Below the pieces are notes generated by a model, which was not told where the DNA came from, ran no database searches, and saw nothing but the letters and a program-made list of their open reading frames with translations. From contig NZ_CP129966.1 in assembly GCF_030503595.1 (NCBI RefSeq), positions 372,001 to 436,000 on the forward strand: DNA of 64,000 nt, read 5' to 3'. A program made the translations under genes and the position numbers. Positions 9,415 through 17,535 of the stretch are shown here, one piece after another (positions within the stretch are counted from its first letter, which is position 1; each line of letters opens with the position of its first letter). Origin of the DNA: Corynebacterium sp. P4-C1 (GTDB taxonomy: Bacteria; Actinomycetota; Actinomycetes; Mycobacteriales; Mycobacteriaceae).

Positions 9415-9978
9415 GTGGCAACGACCGCTGATTTCAAGAACGGCCTTGTGCTCAAGGTTGACGGCAAGCTGCAGCAGATCATCGAGTTCCAGCACGTCAA
9501 GCCGGGCAAGGGCCCCGCGTTCGTGCGCACGAAGCTCAAGGATGTCGTCTCCGGCAAGACTGTCGACAAGACTTGGAACGCCGGCGTGAAGGTGGAGACC
9601 GCGACGGTGGACCGCCGCGACATGACCTACCTGTACAACGACGGCACCAATTACGTCGTCATGGACGACAAGACCTTCGAGCAGTACGAGCTCGGCGAGG
9701 ACAAGTTCGGCGATGCCGCACGTTTCCTGCTGGAGAACATGCGCGTGCAGGTTTCCTTCCACGACGGTGAGGCACTCTTCGCCGAGCTGCCGATTTCCGT
9801 GGACCTGAAGGTGGAGCACACCGATCCGGGCCTGCAGGGCGACCGTTCCACCGGCGGCACCAAGCCGGCCCAGCTGGAGACGGGCGCTGAGATCCAGGTG
9901 CCGCTGTTCATCGAGACCGGCAACGTGCTCAAGGTCGACACACGCACCGGCGAGTACCTCTCCCGCGTCAACAACTAA
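9415..9978 (+). CDS. efp: Translation elongation factor P
   Basis: Binds ribosomes stalled on polyproline and stimulates peptide bond formation. The 187-residue protein starts [18 protein letters not shown], as in other corynebacteria, and contains the [18 protein letters not shown] loop, the TYLYNDG segment and the C-terminal [11 protein letters not shown] and [10 protein letters not shown] blocks. GTG 9415 is preferred to the upstream in-frame ATG at 9373: it has AAGGGAG upstream and yields the conserved N-terminus. A hairpin terminator follows. Confidence 0.96.
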   Translation: MATTADFKNGLVLKVDGKLQQIIEFQHVKPGKGPAFVRTKLKDVVSGKTVDKTWNAGVKVETATVDRRDMTYLYNDGTNYVVMDDKTFEQYELGEDKFGDAARFLLENMRVQVSFHDGEALFAELPISVDLKVEHTDPGLQGDRSTGGTKPAQLETGAEIQVPLFIETGNVLKVDTRTGEYLSRVNN

Positions 9979-9990
9979 GACGCACGAATG

Positions 9991-10023
9991 AAGGTGGATC
10001 CGCTCGGATCCACCTCATTTTTC
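9991..10023 (+). terminator. Rho-independent terminator after efp
   Basis: GGTGGATCC (9993-10001) and GGATCCACC (10006-10014) are perfect 9-bp arms around a GCTC loop, followed by TCATTTTTCC. It separates efp from nusB, which begins 28 bases after the T-run. Confidence 0.88.
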
Positions 10024-10050
10024 CCTGCACCTTCTTTCTTGGTTGAGAAA

Positions 10051-10749
10051 ATGCCTGATTACAAACGTCATGGTGCGCGCTACCGTGCGCGCCGCCGCGC
10101 AGTAGACATTCTCTTCGAGGCGGAGACCCGCGACATCGATCCCGTCTCCATCGTCGAGGACCGTGCCGCATTAGCCCAGGACCCGGCGAATGCGGTGGCC
10201 CCTGTCGCTGACTACACGCGCGAGATCATCGCTGGCGCCGCCGAGAATCTCGACGAGATCGACGATTCCATCGAGCGCTTCTTGTCCGAGAACTGGGAGC
10301 TAAACCGTCTCCCGGCAGTCGATCGCGCGATCCTCCGCGTTGCCACGTGGGAGATCCTCCAAAATGACGATGTCGCCCCGGCGATCATCATCGCCAACGC
10401 CATGGAGATGTCCACGGAATACGCCGGGGACAACGCCTCGCCGTACATTCACGCTGTCCTCGACGACATCATCCAGGCCAACGCCGCTGAGGCCCCGGAG
10501 ATGGTGACCTCCCCGCCAGGCGCCGGTGTTGACACCGCCGATGATGAGTTCGGTACCGCCAATGAGTTTGATTCCGGCGATGAGCGGGGTGCGGAAGCTC
10601 CGCAGTTCAGTCCCGAAGTCGCTCCCGAGGTCACCGAATCCACCGAGCTCTCCGGTGGCACAGCGTGGATCGGGCTGAATCCGGAAGCCGAGCAGCCGGA
10701 AGCCGAGCAGCCGGAGACGAATGCACCGGCGGCAGAAGAGAAGGAATAG
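10051..10749 (+). CDS. nusB: Transcription antitermination factor NusB with long acidic tail
   Basis: Binds NusE/S10 and boxA RNA in rRNA antitermination complexes. The NusB fold spans about residues 1-147: [12 protein letters not shown] at the N-terminus, [16 protein letters not shown] in the middle, and INP-type block YIHAVLDDI near its end. The remaining 85 residues are acidic and low-complexity, with a perfect EAEQP repeat just before the C-terminus. Most NusB proteins end near residue 150. The ATG at 10051 gives the typical [15 protein letters not shown] start; the in-frame start at 9988 lies in the terminator and is rejected. It is 13 nt before the PPK2 gene. Confidence 0.93.
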   Translation: MPDYKRHGARYRARRRAVDILFEAETRDIDPVSIVEDRAALAQDPANAVAPVADYTREIIAGAAENLDEIDDSIERFLSENWELNRLPAVDRAILRVATWEILQNDDVAPAIIIANAMEMSTEYAGDNASPYIHAVLDDIIQANAAEAPEMVTSPPGAGVDTADDEFGTANEFDSGDERGAEAPQFSPEVAPEVTESTELSGGTAWIGLNPEAEQPEAEQPETNAPAAEEKE

Positions 10750-10762
10750 GAGTCGCGCAGCC

Positions 10763-11611
10763 ATGGCGAAGGTGTCCATCAAGGAAGCGGAGAAACTCCG
10801 CGTCGACGACGACTTCACAATCGCCGACGTCGATCCTGAATCCACGCCGGGCGTGGACGAGGACGACATCGACGACGCTTTCGAAAAGTACGACGAGGAG
10901 ATAGCCGAGCTCCACGACTGCCTGTACGCCAACGGCCGCGCCGGCAACGAGAACGCAGGGTCGATCCTTCTCGTGCTGCAAGGAATGGACACCTCCGGCA
11001 AGGGCGGGATCATCCGCCACGTCGTCGGCGATCTCCTAGACCCGCAAGGCGTGCACATCAAAGCCTTCGGCAAGCCGACCGAGGAAGAGCAAAAGCACGA
11101 CTTTCTGTGGCGGATCAAGCCCCACCTCCCGGAGCCGGGCATGGTGAGCGTTTTCGACCGCTCCCACTACGAGGATGTGCTCGTCCAACGCGTGCGCGAG
11201 ATGGCACCGCCGGAGGAAATTGAGCGCCGCTACGGCGCAATTGTGGACTTCGAGGCGGAAGCCGCGGCGAACGGCACCAAGATCATCAAGGTGATGCCGC
11301 ACATCTCAAAGGCATTCCAGGGAGAGAACCTGCGCAAGCGTATCGAGCGCGAGGACAAGCACTGGAAGTACAACCCGGGAGACATCGACGACCGCATGCT
11401 CTGGGACGAGTTCCAAGAGGCCTACGAGATCGCGATGAAGCGGACCTCCACCGATGCCGCGCCGTGGTACTGCGTGCCTTCCGACGACAAGGACTACTGC
11501 CGCACCGTGGTCAAGACCTTGTTGTTGAAGGCGCTTCGCGAGCTGAACCTCGAGTGGCCGGCTGCAGATTTCGACCGCGATCTGGAACTGAAGCGGCTCG
11601 AAGAGTCCTAA
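10763..11611 (+). CDS. Polyphosphate kinase 2 family protein (polyphosphate:nucleotide phosphotransferase)
   Basis: PPK2 enzymes move phosphate between inorganic polyphosphate and nucleotides. Walker A is GMDTSGKGG at residues 74-82 and Walker B is FDRSHYED at 131-138; the lid-like region carries the Arg/Lys-rich NLRKRIEREDKHWKY. Length is 282 aa. The first 45 residues are very acidic. Whether it favours NDP or NMP cannot be read from the sequence. The start at ATG 10763 has AGGAG upstream and excludes an N-terminal shadow of nusB. Confidence 0.9.
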   Translation: MAKVSIKEAEKLRVDDDFTIADVDPESTPGVDEDDIDDAFEKYDEEIAELHDCLYANGRAGNENAGSILLVLQGMDTSGKGGIIRHVVGDLLDPQGVHIKAFGKPTEEEQKHDFLWRIKPHLPEPGMVSVFDRSHYEDVLVQRVREMAPPEEIERRYGAIVDFEAEAAANGTKIIKVMPHISKAFQGENLRKRIEREDKHWKYNPGDIDDRMLWDEFQEAYEIAMKRTSTDAAPWYCVPSDDKDYCRTVVKTLLLKALRELNLEWPAADFDRDLELKRLEES

Positions 11612-11724
11612 AGTTCCGGTGCCTCGCTCCGACATCCCGGACGGCTGGGGGCACGAATATTTCTTGATCGGTAAAGCAGCTCCGGAATGCCCGCTTTCTC
11701 GCACATGCGGGGCACACTAGATGA

Positions 11725-12723
11725 GTGCTAAAGATCGGAAAGTTTTTCAAGGCAGCGGCTATCACCGCAGCTGTTGGGCTGGCGGGAGCAGGCTGCTCGG
11801 CCACAGGCGGCGCGCCGCGCAATAACGGTTCTGACGGGACTGCAGGCGGAGTGGACACTCCGCGCTATGTCGTGGCGATGGTCACCCACGGCGCGCCCGG
11901 CGACACCTACTGGGACCTCGTGCGTAAGGGGGCGGAGGACGCGGCCAAGAAGGACAATATCGAGCTGCGCTACTCGTCCGACCCGCAGGCGCCCAACCAA
12001 GCGAATCTGGTGCGCAGCGCTGTGGACTCGAAGGTCGACGGCATCGCAGTGACGTTGCCCAATGCGGAAGCAATTGGGCCGGCGGCGCAGAGCGCCGTTG
12101 ACGCAGGCATCCCCACCGTCGGCCTGAATGCGGGCATGGACGAGTACACCAAGTACGGCATCACCGGCTTCTTCGGCCAGGACGAGACGATCGCCGGCAC
12201 CACAGCGGGTGAACGCCTCAAGGAGGAGGGGAAGAAGAAAGTGCTCTGCGTGATTCACGAGCAGGGCAACTCCTCCCAGGAGGCCCGCTGCGACGGAGTG
12301 AAGAAGGGCCTCGGCGGTGGAGAGGTCGAGATCCTCTACGTCAACGGCCAGGACCTGACATCCGTGCAGTCGACAATCAACTCGAAGTTGAGCCAGGACT
12401 CCAGCTTCGACACTGTCTTCGCGCTGCAGGCTCCAGTGGCCATGCGGGCCACAGAATCAGTCAAGCAGTCCGGTTCCGAGGCACAGGTGGTCACGTTCGA
12501 CACGAACTCCGAGCTTGTCGGCGCGATCGCTGACGGGCGCGTCGCTTGGGCAGTCGACCAGCAGCCGTATCTCCAGGGCTACCTGGCGGTCGACTCGCTG
12601 TGGGTGGCCAAGCGCAATGGTGGCACGTTCGGCGGGGGGCAGCCGGTGTTCACCGGACCGAGTTTCGTGGACAGCAGCAACGTGGACACGATTGCTGAAG
12701 CCGCGAAGGAAGGGCTGCGATGA
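11725..12723 (+). CDS. Sugar-type ABC transporter substrate-binding lipoprotein
   Basis: Extracellular solute-binding component of a carbohydrate-uptake (CUT2, RbsB-like) importer. The signal sequence ends in the lipobox LAGAGC with lipidated Cys24, followed by a Gly/Ser linker. The periplasmic-binding fold starts at YVVAMVTHGAPGDTYWD and contains the family phrases VDGIAVTLPN, AGIPTVGLNAG, VVTFDTNSEL and VDQQPYLQGY. The ligand is unknown; ribose, fructose or myo-inositol-like sugars are candidates. The start is GTG 11725 without a clear ribosome binding site. It overlaps the permease gene by 4 nt (ATGA). Confidence 0.88.
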   Translation: MLKIGKFFKAAAITAAVGLAGAGCSATGGAPRNNGSDGTAGGVDTPRYVVAMVTHGAPGDTYWDLVRKGAEDAAKKDNIELRYSSDPQAPNQANLVRSAVDSKVDGIAVTLPNAEAIGPAAQSAVDAGIPTVGLNAGMDEYTKYGITGFFGQDETIAGTTAGERLKEEGKKKVLCVIHEQGNSSQEARCDGVKKGLGGGEVEILYVNGQDLTSVQSTINSKLSQDSSFDTVFALQAPVAMRATESVKQSGSEAQVVTFDTNSELVGAIADGRVAWAVDQQPYLQGYLAVDSLWVAKRNGGTFGGGQPVFTGPSFVDSSNVDTIAEAAKEGLR

Positions 12724-13805
12724 GCACGGCCGCACCTGAACCCGTCACAAAGGTCAAAGCGACAGCGCATGTCTCCCCGCAAGACACCAACGCCGACGAC
12801 CGTCTGCGCACCCACACCGGAATGGCGAAACTGATTCGTCGCCCGGAGTTGGCCAGCCTGCTCGGCTTCCTGGCTATTTTCGCGCTCTTTCTCGCGGTGG
12901 CGCCCGCGTTTCGTTCTTTCGAGGCAATGGCGACGATTCTCTACGCCAGCTCGACTCTCGGCATCGTGGCGCTCGCCGTCGGCTTGCTCATGATCGGCGG
13001 CGAATTCGACTTGTCCTCCGGTGTCGCCGTGACTACGGCGGCGCTGGCGGCGACGATGCTCAACTACAACCTGCACTTGAATTCGTGGGTCGGGGCAGGA
13101 CTCGCATTGGTGATTTCCTTGTCCATCGGCGCTTTGAACGGATTCTTAGTCTCCCGCACAGGCATCGACAGCTTCTTGATCACTCTGGCGGCTTTCCTCA
13201 TGCTGCAAGGATTGAACCTGGCCGTCACCAAACTTGTCACCGGCCAGGTGGCCACCCCGACGATCGCAGACATGGAGGGCTTCCCGTCTGCGCGGACATT
13301 CTTTGCCGGTAGCTTCCACATCGGCGATGTGCGCATCAGCGTCACTGTGCTGTGGTGGCTGCTTTTCGTCGCCATCGCGTCCTTCGTGCTCTTCCGCACG
13401 AAATTCGGCAACTGGATCACCGCGGTCGGCGGCGACGAGGACGCTGCCCGCGCAGTCGGCGTCCCGGTCGGCCGGGTCAAGGTCGCCCTGTTCATGACGG
13501 TCGGCTTCGCGGCATGGTTCGTGGGCATGCACACCTTGTTCGCCTTCGACTCCATCCAGGCAGGGCAGGGCGTGGGCAACGAATTCTTGTACATCATCGC
13601 GGCCGTCATCGGCGGCTGTGCGATGAAGGGCGGCCGCGGCACAGCGATCGGAACGATGATCGGCGCACTGATCTTCGGCATGACCAATCAGGGCATCGTT
13701 TATGCCGGGTGGAACCCCGACTGGTTCAAATTCTTCCTTGGCGCGATGCTCCTGTTCGCAGTGTTCACCAACACGTCGTTCGCCAACATCACGAAACGGA
13801 GGTAG
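12720..13805 (+). CDS. Sugar-type ABC transporter permease
   Basis: Integral membrane component of the importer, RbsC/FrcC-like (CUT2). The 361 residues hold a cytoplasmic N-terminus of about 40 residues and then roughly eight to ten hydrophobic helices. Family phrases are GLLMIGGEFDLSSG, LNGFLVSRTGIDSFLITLA and, after the loop toward the ATPase, GGDEDAARAVGVPVGRVK. The ATGA overlap with the binding protein and the 4-nt gap to the ATPase indicate one operon. Confidence 0.9.
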   Translation: MSTAAPEPVTKVKATAHVSPQDTNADDRLRTHTGMAKLIRRPELASLLGFLAIFALFLAVAPAFRSFEAMATILYASSTLGIVALAVGLLMIGGEFDLSSGVAVTTAALAATMLNYNLHLNSWVGAGLALVISLSIGALNGFLVSRTGIDSFLITLAAFLMLQGLNLAVTKLVTGQVATPTIADMEGFPSARTFFAGSFHIGDVRISVTVLWWLLFVAIASFVLFRTKFGNWITAVGGDEDAARAVGVPVGRVKVALFMTVGFAAWFVGMHTLFAFDSIQAGQGVGNEFLYIIAAVIGGCAMKGGRGTAIGTMIGALIFGMTNQGIVYAGWNPDWFKFFLGAMLLFAVFTNTSFANITKRR

Positions 13806-13809
13806 CTCG

Positions 13810-14568
13810 ATGGCCATCATTGAATTGCGGGACATCACCAAGTCCTACGGCAGTTTCGACGCTCTCCGCGGGGTCGACCTCGACATCGAGGAAGGCGAAG
13901 TCACGTGTGTCCTCGGCGACAACGGCGCGGGCAAGTCGACGTTGATCAAGATCCTCGCGGGATTGCACGAGCCGACGAGCGGAGAGCTGCTTATCGACGG
14001 CTCCCCGGTCACCTTCTCCTCACCCCGCCAGGCCATTGATGCGGGCATTGCGACGGTCTACCAGACCTTGGCAGTGGTGGATGAGCTGAGCGTGTGGCGG
14101 AATTTCTTCCTCGGCCAGGAACTAACCGGCGCATTCGGGGTGCTCAAACAGGAGGAGATGAAACGCATCTGCTCCGAGCAGTTGCTGGAGATGGGAATCG
14201 ACATCCCCGACGTGAATGTGGAGGCCGGGAACCTCTCCGGGGGCCAGCGCCAGGTCGTCGCGATTGCCCGCGCAGTCTATTTCGGTGCCCGCGTGGTGGT
14301 GCTCGACGAGCCCACCGCGGCACTTGGCGTGAAGCAATCGGGCGTGGTGCTCAAGTTCATCGCTTCAGCACGGGACCGTGGAGTGGCCATCGTTTTTGTC
14401 ACCCATAACCCGCATCACGCGCACATGGTGGGGGACCACTTCACCATTTTGAAGCTCGGACGCCAGGAGTTGAACGCCTCCCGCGATGAGGTGACACTCG
14501 ACGAGCTGACCCGCGAAATGTCCGGCGGAGCCGAGCTCGACGCGCTCAGCCACGAGCTGCGGAATTAA
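13810..14568 (+). CDS. Sugar-type ABC transporter ATP-binding protein (single domain)
   Basis: Energises the importer. Walker A is GDNGAGKST at residues 36-44; the signature is LSGGQRQ and Walker B is VVVLDEPTAAL, with the switch His in VFVTHN. It is a single ATPase domain of 252 aa, unlike the fused 500-residue RbsA type, so it must act as a homodimer as in FrcA-type systems. The ATG at 13810 follows a GGAGG at the permease end. The next gene is convergent, so the operon ends here. Confidence 0.92.
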   Translation: MAIIELRDITKSYGSFDALRGVDLDIEEGEVTCVLGDNGAGKSTLIKILAGLHEPTSGELLIDGSPVTFSSPRQAIDAGIATVYQTLAVVDELSVWRNFFLGQELTGAFGVLKQEEMKRICSEQLLEMGIDIPDVNVEAGNLSGGQRQVVAIARAVYFGARVVVLDEPTAALGVKQSGVVLKFIASARDRGVAIVFVTHNPHHAHMVGDHFTILKLGRQELNASRDEVTLDELTREMSGGAELDALSHELRN

Positions 14569-14615
14569 TTCCCCCGAGTCCGCCAAGGCCCGCCGAGATC
14601 CACCACGTCCCATAC

Positions 14616-14637
14616 GCGGTAGCGGGGGGACTACCGC
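14616..14637. other. Hairpin between convergent genes
   Basis: GCGGTAG and CTACCGC are perfect 7-bp arms around an 8-nt G-rich loop. The hairpin overlaps the stop of the minus-strand gene and may end transcripts from both sides, but there is no T-run. Confidence 0.35.
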
Positions 14638-15050
14638 ACGGCATTATCTGGGGCTTTCCGCGGTTCGGAGGCGGCGGGCTCCGGCCGCGGTGTCGTCGTC
14701 ACGGCGGCAGACGCTGCGGAGGTACTGGATGAGCTGGATATCTCACTATCGGTGTAGTTGACCGCCCACACGCCGAAGCCGACGACGAATAAGGTGCCGA
14801 TGATCAGAAGGATGATCGGTAGCCCCAAGGTGAAGAGCACGACCAACGCGGAGGCGCAGCCGCCTGCTGACTGATCGTTCTGCGGCATCGCGTAATACGG
14901 TGACGGTCCGCCCATCGGTGCCCCATACGGCTGGCCCGGTTGACCCGGTTGACCCTGCTGGCCCGGCTGGTGGCCGTTGAGCTGGTACCCGCCGGCCGGC
15001 TGCTGCGGGTTGTTGTCCGGGTACTGGGGGCCGTACGGGGGATACGTCAT
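14631..15050 (-). CDS. Small membrane protein with Pro/Gln/Gly-rich N-terminus
   Basis: Function not recognised. The 139 residues comprise a cytoplasmic-looking N-terminal part rich in Pro, Gln and Gly with QPGQ repeats (about residues 1-60), one strong hydrophobic segment (ALVVLFTLGLPIILLIIGTL, about 66-92), and a Ser/Thr/Ala/Pro-rich tail that would be outside. Its ATG overlaps the stop of the upstream gene as TAATG, so it is the third cistron of a tightly coupled operon with two YbjN-like genes. Confidence 0.75.
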   Translation of the reverse strand: MTYPPYGPQYPDNNPQQPAGGYQLNGHQPGQQGQPGQPGQPYGAPMGGPSPYYAMPQNDQSAGGCASALVVLFTLGLPIILLIIGTLFVVGFGVWAVNYTDSEISSSSSTSAASAAVTTTPRPEPAASEPRKAPDNAVR

Positions 15051-15520
15051 TACTGTGCTCCGCCGTTCGTTTCAGCGGCTGCCTGGGCTTCGGCGATCTG
15101 CTCGGATAGAGCCGACATCGCGTTGTGGGCGCTGACCACGCCGTTGACTGCCGCGGAGACGGCGGAGCGCAGCTGTGCGTCAGTCATGCCGGCGGCGACG
15201 GACTGCTCGGCCTCGGTGCGGACCACGAGATTCTCGGCGCGGTTGCCCACGATGGCGCGGGCGCCGATCAGCGTGGAGTTCACCTCGTTCGCCGCCAGGT
15301 AGTAGGTCGCGTCGGGGGAGTCGGCGGCAGTGTCGGTCTCGGAGTCTGCGCGGACGATGAACACCGAGTCGAGGAGAACCACCATGAGCTGGAGCTCTTC
15401 GTGGGTGCCGTGCGCGGCACGGCCGCTTTCATCGGCGGTGATGCCAATGCCGGATTGGGATGCAGCGTGGACAATGCGGTCGATGGTGACCAAAGAAGGG
15501 GTGGCGGAATCAGCGGACAT
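15050..15520 (-). CDS. YbjN-like domain protein
   Basis: A 156-residue soluble protein of unknown function that resembles the YbjN/type III chaperone-like fold: a short helix (VTIDRIVHAASQSGI), beta strands including LMVVLLDSVFIVRAD, ANEVNSTLIGARAIVG (the family's N-rich helix), and an Ala-rich C-terminal helix. The ATG at 15520 overlaps the stop of the preceding gene as TAATG and has AGGAG upstream, so it is preferred to the in-frame start at 15535. It probably partners the next YbjN-like protein. Confidence 0.7.
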   Translation of the reverse strand: MSADSATPSLVTIDRIVHAASQSGIGITADESGRAAHGTHEELQLMVVLLDSVFIVRADSETDTAADSPDATYYLAANEVNSTLIGARAIVGNRAENLVVRTEAEQSVAAGMTDAQLRSAVSAAVNGVVSAHNAMSALSEQIAEAQAAAETNGGAQ

Positions 15521-16008
15521 TAGTTCTCCTCCCACGTGACTGCTGTCGGGAACGAATCGGCCAGGAAACTGAACGCCTGCATCGTCGCCTGGATCGACGT
15601 GACAACGAATGCACCGAGCTGGTTCGTCGACAAGCCTTTGCTCACATCGAGAGTGCGCACGCCGGTGATCGCGAGGGTCTCCTCCTCGCTCTGGAAGAAG
15701 CGCAGCGTCGGAGTGAAGTGCGACTGGTTGAATTCATTGCAGGCGTACAGCAGCGAGGAGACATCCTCGGGCTCGAATTCGCCGCGCCACACGGACTCGA
15801 AGAGGAGCTTTCCGTCGTCGAAGGTGAACACCATCGCGGCGTTGACGAAGCCGGTGCGCACCACGGGCTCCTCCAAGCGGTACTCGAGGTTCTCCCCCTC
15901 GAGCACATTGGCGATATCGGTGAGCGTCACCTCGCGGACAGTGTCCTCGCTGGCGCTCGCACCGGCCGCTGCCGCCTCGGGGGCTGAATTGTCGTTCGGT
16001 GTGGTCAT
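15520..16008 (-). CDS. YbjN domain protein (putative sensory/regulatory)
   Basis: A 162-residue soluble protein with a clear YbjN-type domain: LTDIANVLEGENLEYRLEE, an acidic FDDGKLLFESVW strand pair, LLYACNEFNQSHFTPTLRFF (the conserved helix with Asn) and a C-terminal long helix. YbjN-type proteins have no settled biochemical role. The first 25 residues are low-complexity Ala/Ser/Glu. ATG 16008 is chosen because a TAnnnT -10 lies 8 nt upstream; the in-frame TTG at 16017 would be inside the promoter. It heads a three-gene operon joined by TAATG overlaps. Confidence 0.78.
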   Translation of the reverse strand: MTTPNDNSAPEAAAAGASASEDTVREVTLTDIANVLEGENLEYRLEEPVVRTGFVNAAMVFTFDDGKLLFESVWRGEFEPEDVSSLLYACNEFNQSHFTPTLRFFQSEEETLAITGVRTLDVSKGLSTNQLGAFVVTSIQATMQAFSFLADSFPTAVTWEEN

Positions 16009-16016
16009 GGCACCCA

Positions 16017-16022
16017 AGGCTA
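16017..16022 (-). promoter_or_regulatory. -10 hexamer TAGCCT, leaderless start of the YbjN operon
   Basis: On the minus strand TAGCCT ends 8 nt before the ATG at 16008, with no Shine-Dalgarno. Confidence 0.5.
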
Positions 16023-16034
16023 CATCGTGGCTCC

Positions 16035-17405
16035 CTACAGGGCTGAAGTTTGCTCAACGTCCAGGAAGTCTTCTTTGCCCAGCTCGTGTCGCAACGCTTC
16101 GACGAGGGTGGGGTAGCGGAAATGGTGGCCGAGACCGTTTAAGACCGCCGGTGCCACACGCTGGTCGGCCAGCGCCAGCTCGCGGGCACCCTCATCGCCC
16201 AGGAGGAGCTTGGGACCTAACTCGGGGATCCCCATCAATTCCGGCCGGTGCAGTAGGGATGTGAGCGTGCGGGACAGCTCCGCGTTGGTCACCGGGTTCG
16301 GGGCAGTGGCGTTGACCGGACCGGCGAGTGCGTCGTCGACAAGCGCGCGGAAATAGATGTCGGTCAGGTCGTCGAGCGCGACCCAGGACATCCAGAAGTC
16401 GCCGCCGCCGAAACGGGCGCTCATTGCCGTCTGCGCGGAAAGCCTCAGCAGCGGCAGGAGACCGCCCGCGCCGGAGAGCGCCAGACCCGTGCGGATATTC
16501 ACGGTGCGCACCCCGGCGTCGCGGGCGTAGCTGGTGGCGCGCTCCCACTGGTCCACGACATCGGCGAGGAAGCCATCCCCAAGTGGATCGGCCTCCGTGC
16601 GGGGCGGGCTGCCGGCATCGGTGCCGTAGAAGCCCACCGCTGATGCGCTGACGAATGTCGCCACTCCGGAATCGGCGGCGAGCTGCGCCAGGCGGCGCGT
16701 CGGGCCGATGCGCGAGGAGTAGATCTCCGCCTTGTGGGCGTCGGTGAACCGGCCCATGATCGACTCGCCGGCAAGGTGGACCACTGCATCCACACCGTCG
16801 AGAAGACTCCTGTCCGGGTTGTCCATGTCCCAGTGCCGCTGGCCGTCCCCGGCGTTTCCGCGGACGAGCTGGATGACGGAGTGGCCGGCGGTGCTCAACT
16901 GCGCCGACAACGCAGTGCCGACGAGCCCGCGGGAGCCAGTCATGGCGATGGTCAGCTTCTTTGCCGGCGCATCCGGACCGAGCTGGTCCATGCGCCCCAA
17001 AAACGCGATGTCCTCTGCCAACTGGTGCTGGCGGTAGGCGAAGGAGGGGGCTAGGACTGCCCCCGGGGCGGTGGTATGCACTGTGTCGGTGATGCGGGTG
17101 GAGGCACCGGCGGCCTCGAAGTGGTGCTCGTGGCGCCACTTGGTCAACTGCTTGACGGGGGCGTTGGCGGCTACATCGACGAACTTCTCCCGCTCGATGT
17201 AGCCGTCCGGCATGTGGCGTGCGACCCACTTCTGGCCAGCCGGAAGGGAAAAGACCGTCGTGCCGTCCTTCAGGGACGAAGCGCCGGAGAGCGCCTTCAT
17301 GGGGAGGAACGGCGGAGTGAGCCGCTCAACTGCGCCGGGTTGGGTGTGCCACCGCCAGACGTCGTCAAGCGGCGCATGGATCGTGTGGGTGGCGGTGAGG
17401 CACAT
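16035..17405 (-). CDS. SRPBCC domain fused to TIGR01777-type NAD(P)-dependent epimerase
   Basis: Two domains. Residues 1-145 look like a START/SRPBCC ligand-binding domain (HTIHAPLDDVWRWHTQPGAVERLTPP opening, shortened here for length). From about residue 153 an SDR-type Rossmann fold begins with MTGSRGLVGTALS and continues with VVHLAGESI, FVSASAVGFYG (Ser...Tyr of the active site) and NIRTGLALSG, the pattern of SDR39U1/TIGR01777 proteins. Substrate is unknown. The 456-residue fusion is common in corynebacteria. It is transcribed away from pyrR, sharing a 130-bp divergent region. Confidence 0.82.
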   Translation of the reverse strand: MCLTATHTIHAPLDDVWRWHTQPGAVERLTPPFLPMKALSGASSLKDGTTVFSLPAGQKWVARHMPDGYIEREKFVDVAANAPVKQLTKWRHEHHFEAAGASTRITDTVHTTAPGAVLAPSFAYRQHQLAEDIAFLGRMDQLGPDAPAKKLTIAMTGSRGLVGTALSAQLSTAGHSVIQLVRGNAGDGQRHWDMDNPDRSLLDGVDAVVHLAGESIMGRFTDAHKAEIYSSRIGPTRRLAQLAADSGVATFVSASAVGFYGTDAGSPPRTEADPLGDGFLADVVDQWERATSYARDAGVRTVNIRTGLALSGAGGLLPLLRLSAQTAMSARFGGGDFWMSWVALDDLTDIYFRALVDDALAGPVNATAPNPVTNAELSRTLTSLLHRPELMGIPELGPKLLLGDEGARELALADQRVAPAVLNGLGHHFRYPTLVEALRHELGKEDFLDVEQTSAL

Positions 17406-17448
17406 AAGCGGGCACCTGCTTCGATGAAATGAATGGGCGGGGAAGTGC

Positions 17449-17454
17449 TACTGT
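17449..17454 (+). promoter_or_regulatory. Candidate -10 hexamer TACTGT for the pyr operon
   Basis: TACTGT fits TAnnnT. Transcription would start near 17461, giving a leader of about 75 nt that includes the PyrR-type hairpin. No good -35 is visible. Confidence 0.4.
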
Positions 17455-17504
17455 GGCAAGCGTCTACCAAGCATAGGCAGGCTCTAAAAGAAGCATCCTT
17501 TAAA

Positions 17505-17531
17505 TTCCGCACAGAGAGGCGGGGAAGGAGG
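17505..17531 (+). promoter_or_regulatory. PyrR-binding RNA hairpin next to the pyrR ribosome binding site
   Basis: CCGC (17507-17510) pairs with GCGG (17519-17522), and TTCC with GGAA extends the stem past a small bulge. The loop is ACAGAGAG, so the RNA carries CAGAGAGGC, close to the conserved PyrR-binding loop known from Bacillus pyr leaders (core GNGAGGY). The 3' arm runs into the AAGGAGG ribosome binding site at 17525-17531. PyrR bound to UMP/UTP could therefore block translation, as described for mycobacterial pyr mRNA. Confidence 0.75.
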
Positions 17532-17535
17532 TTCG

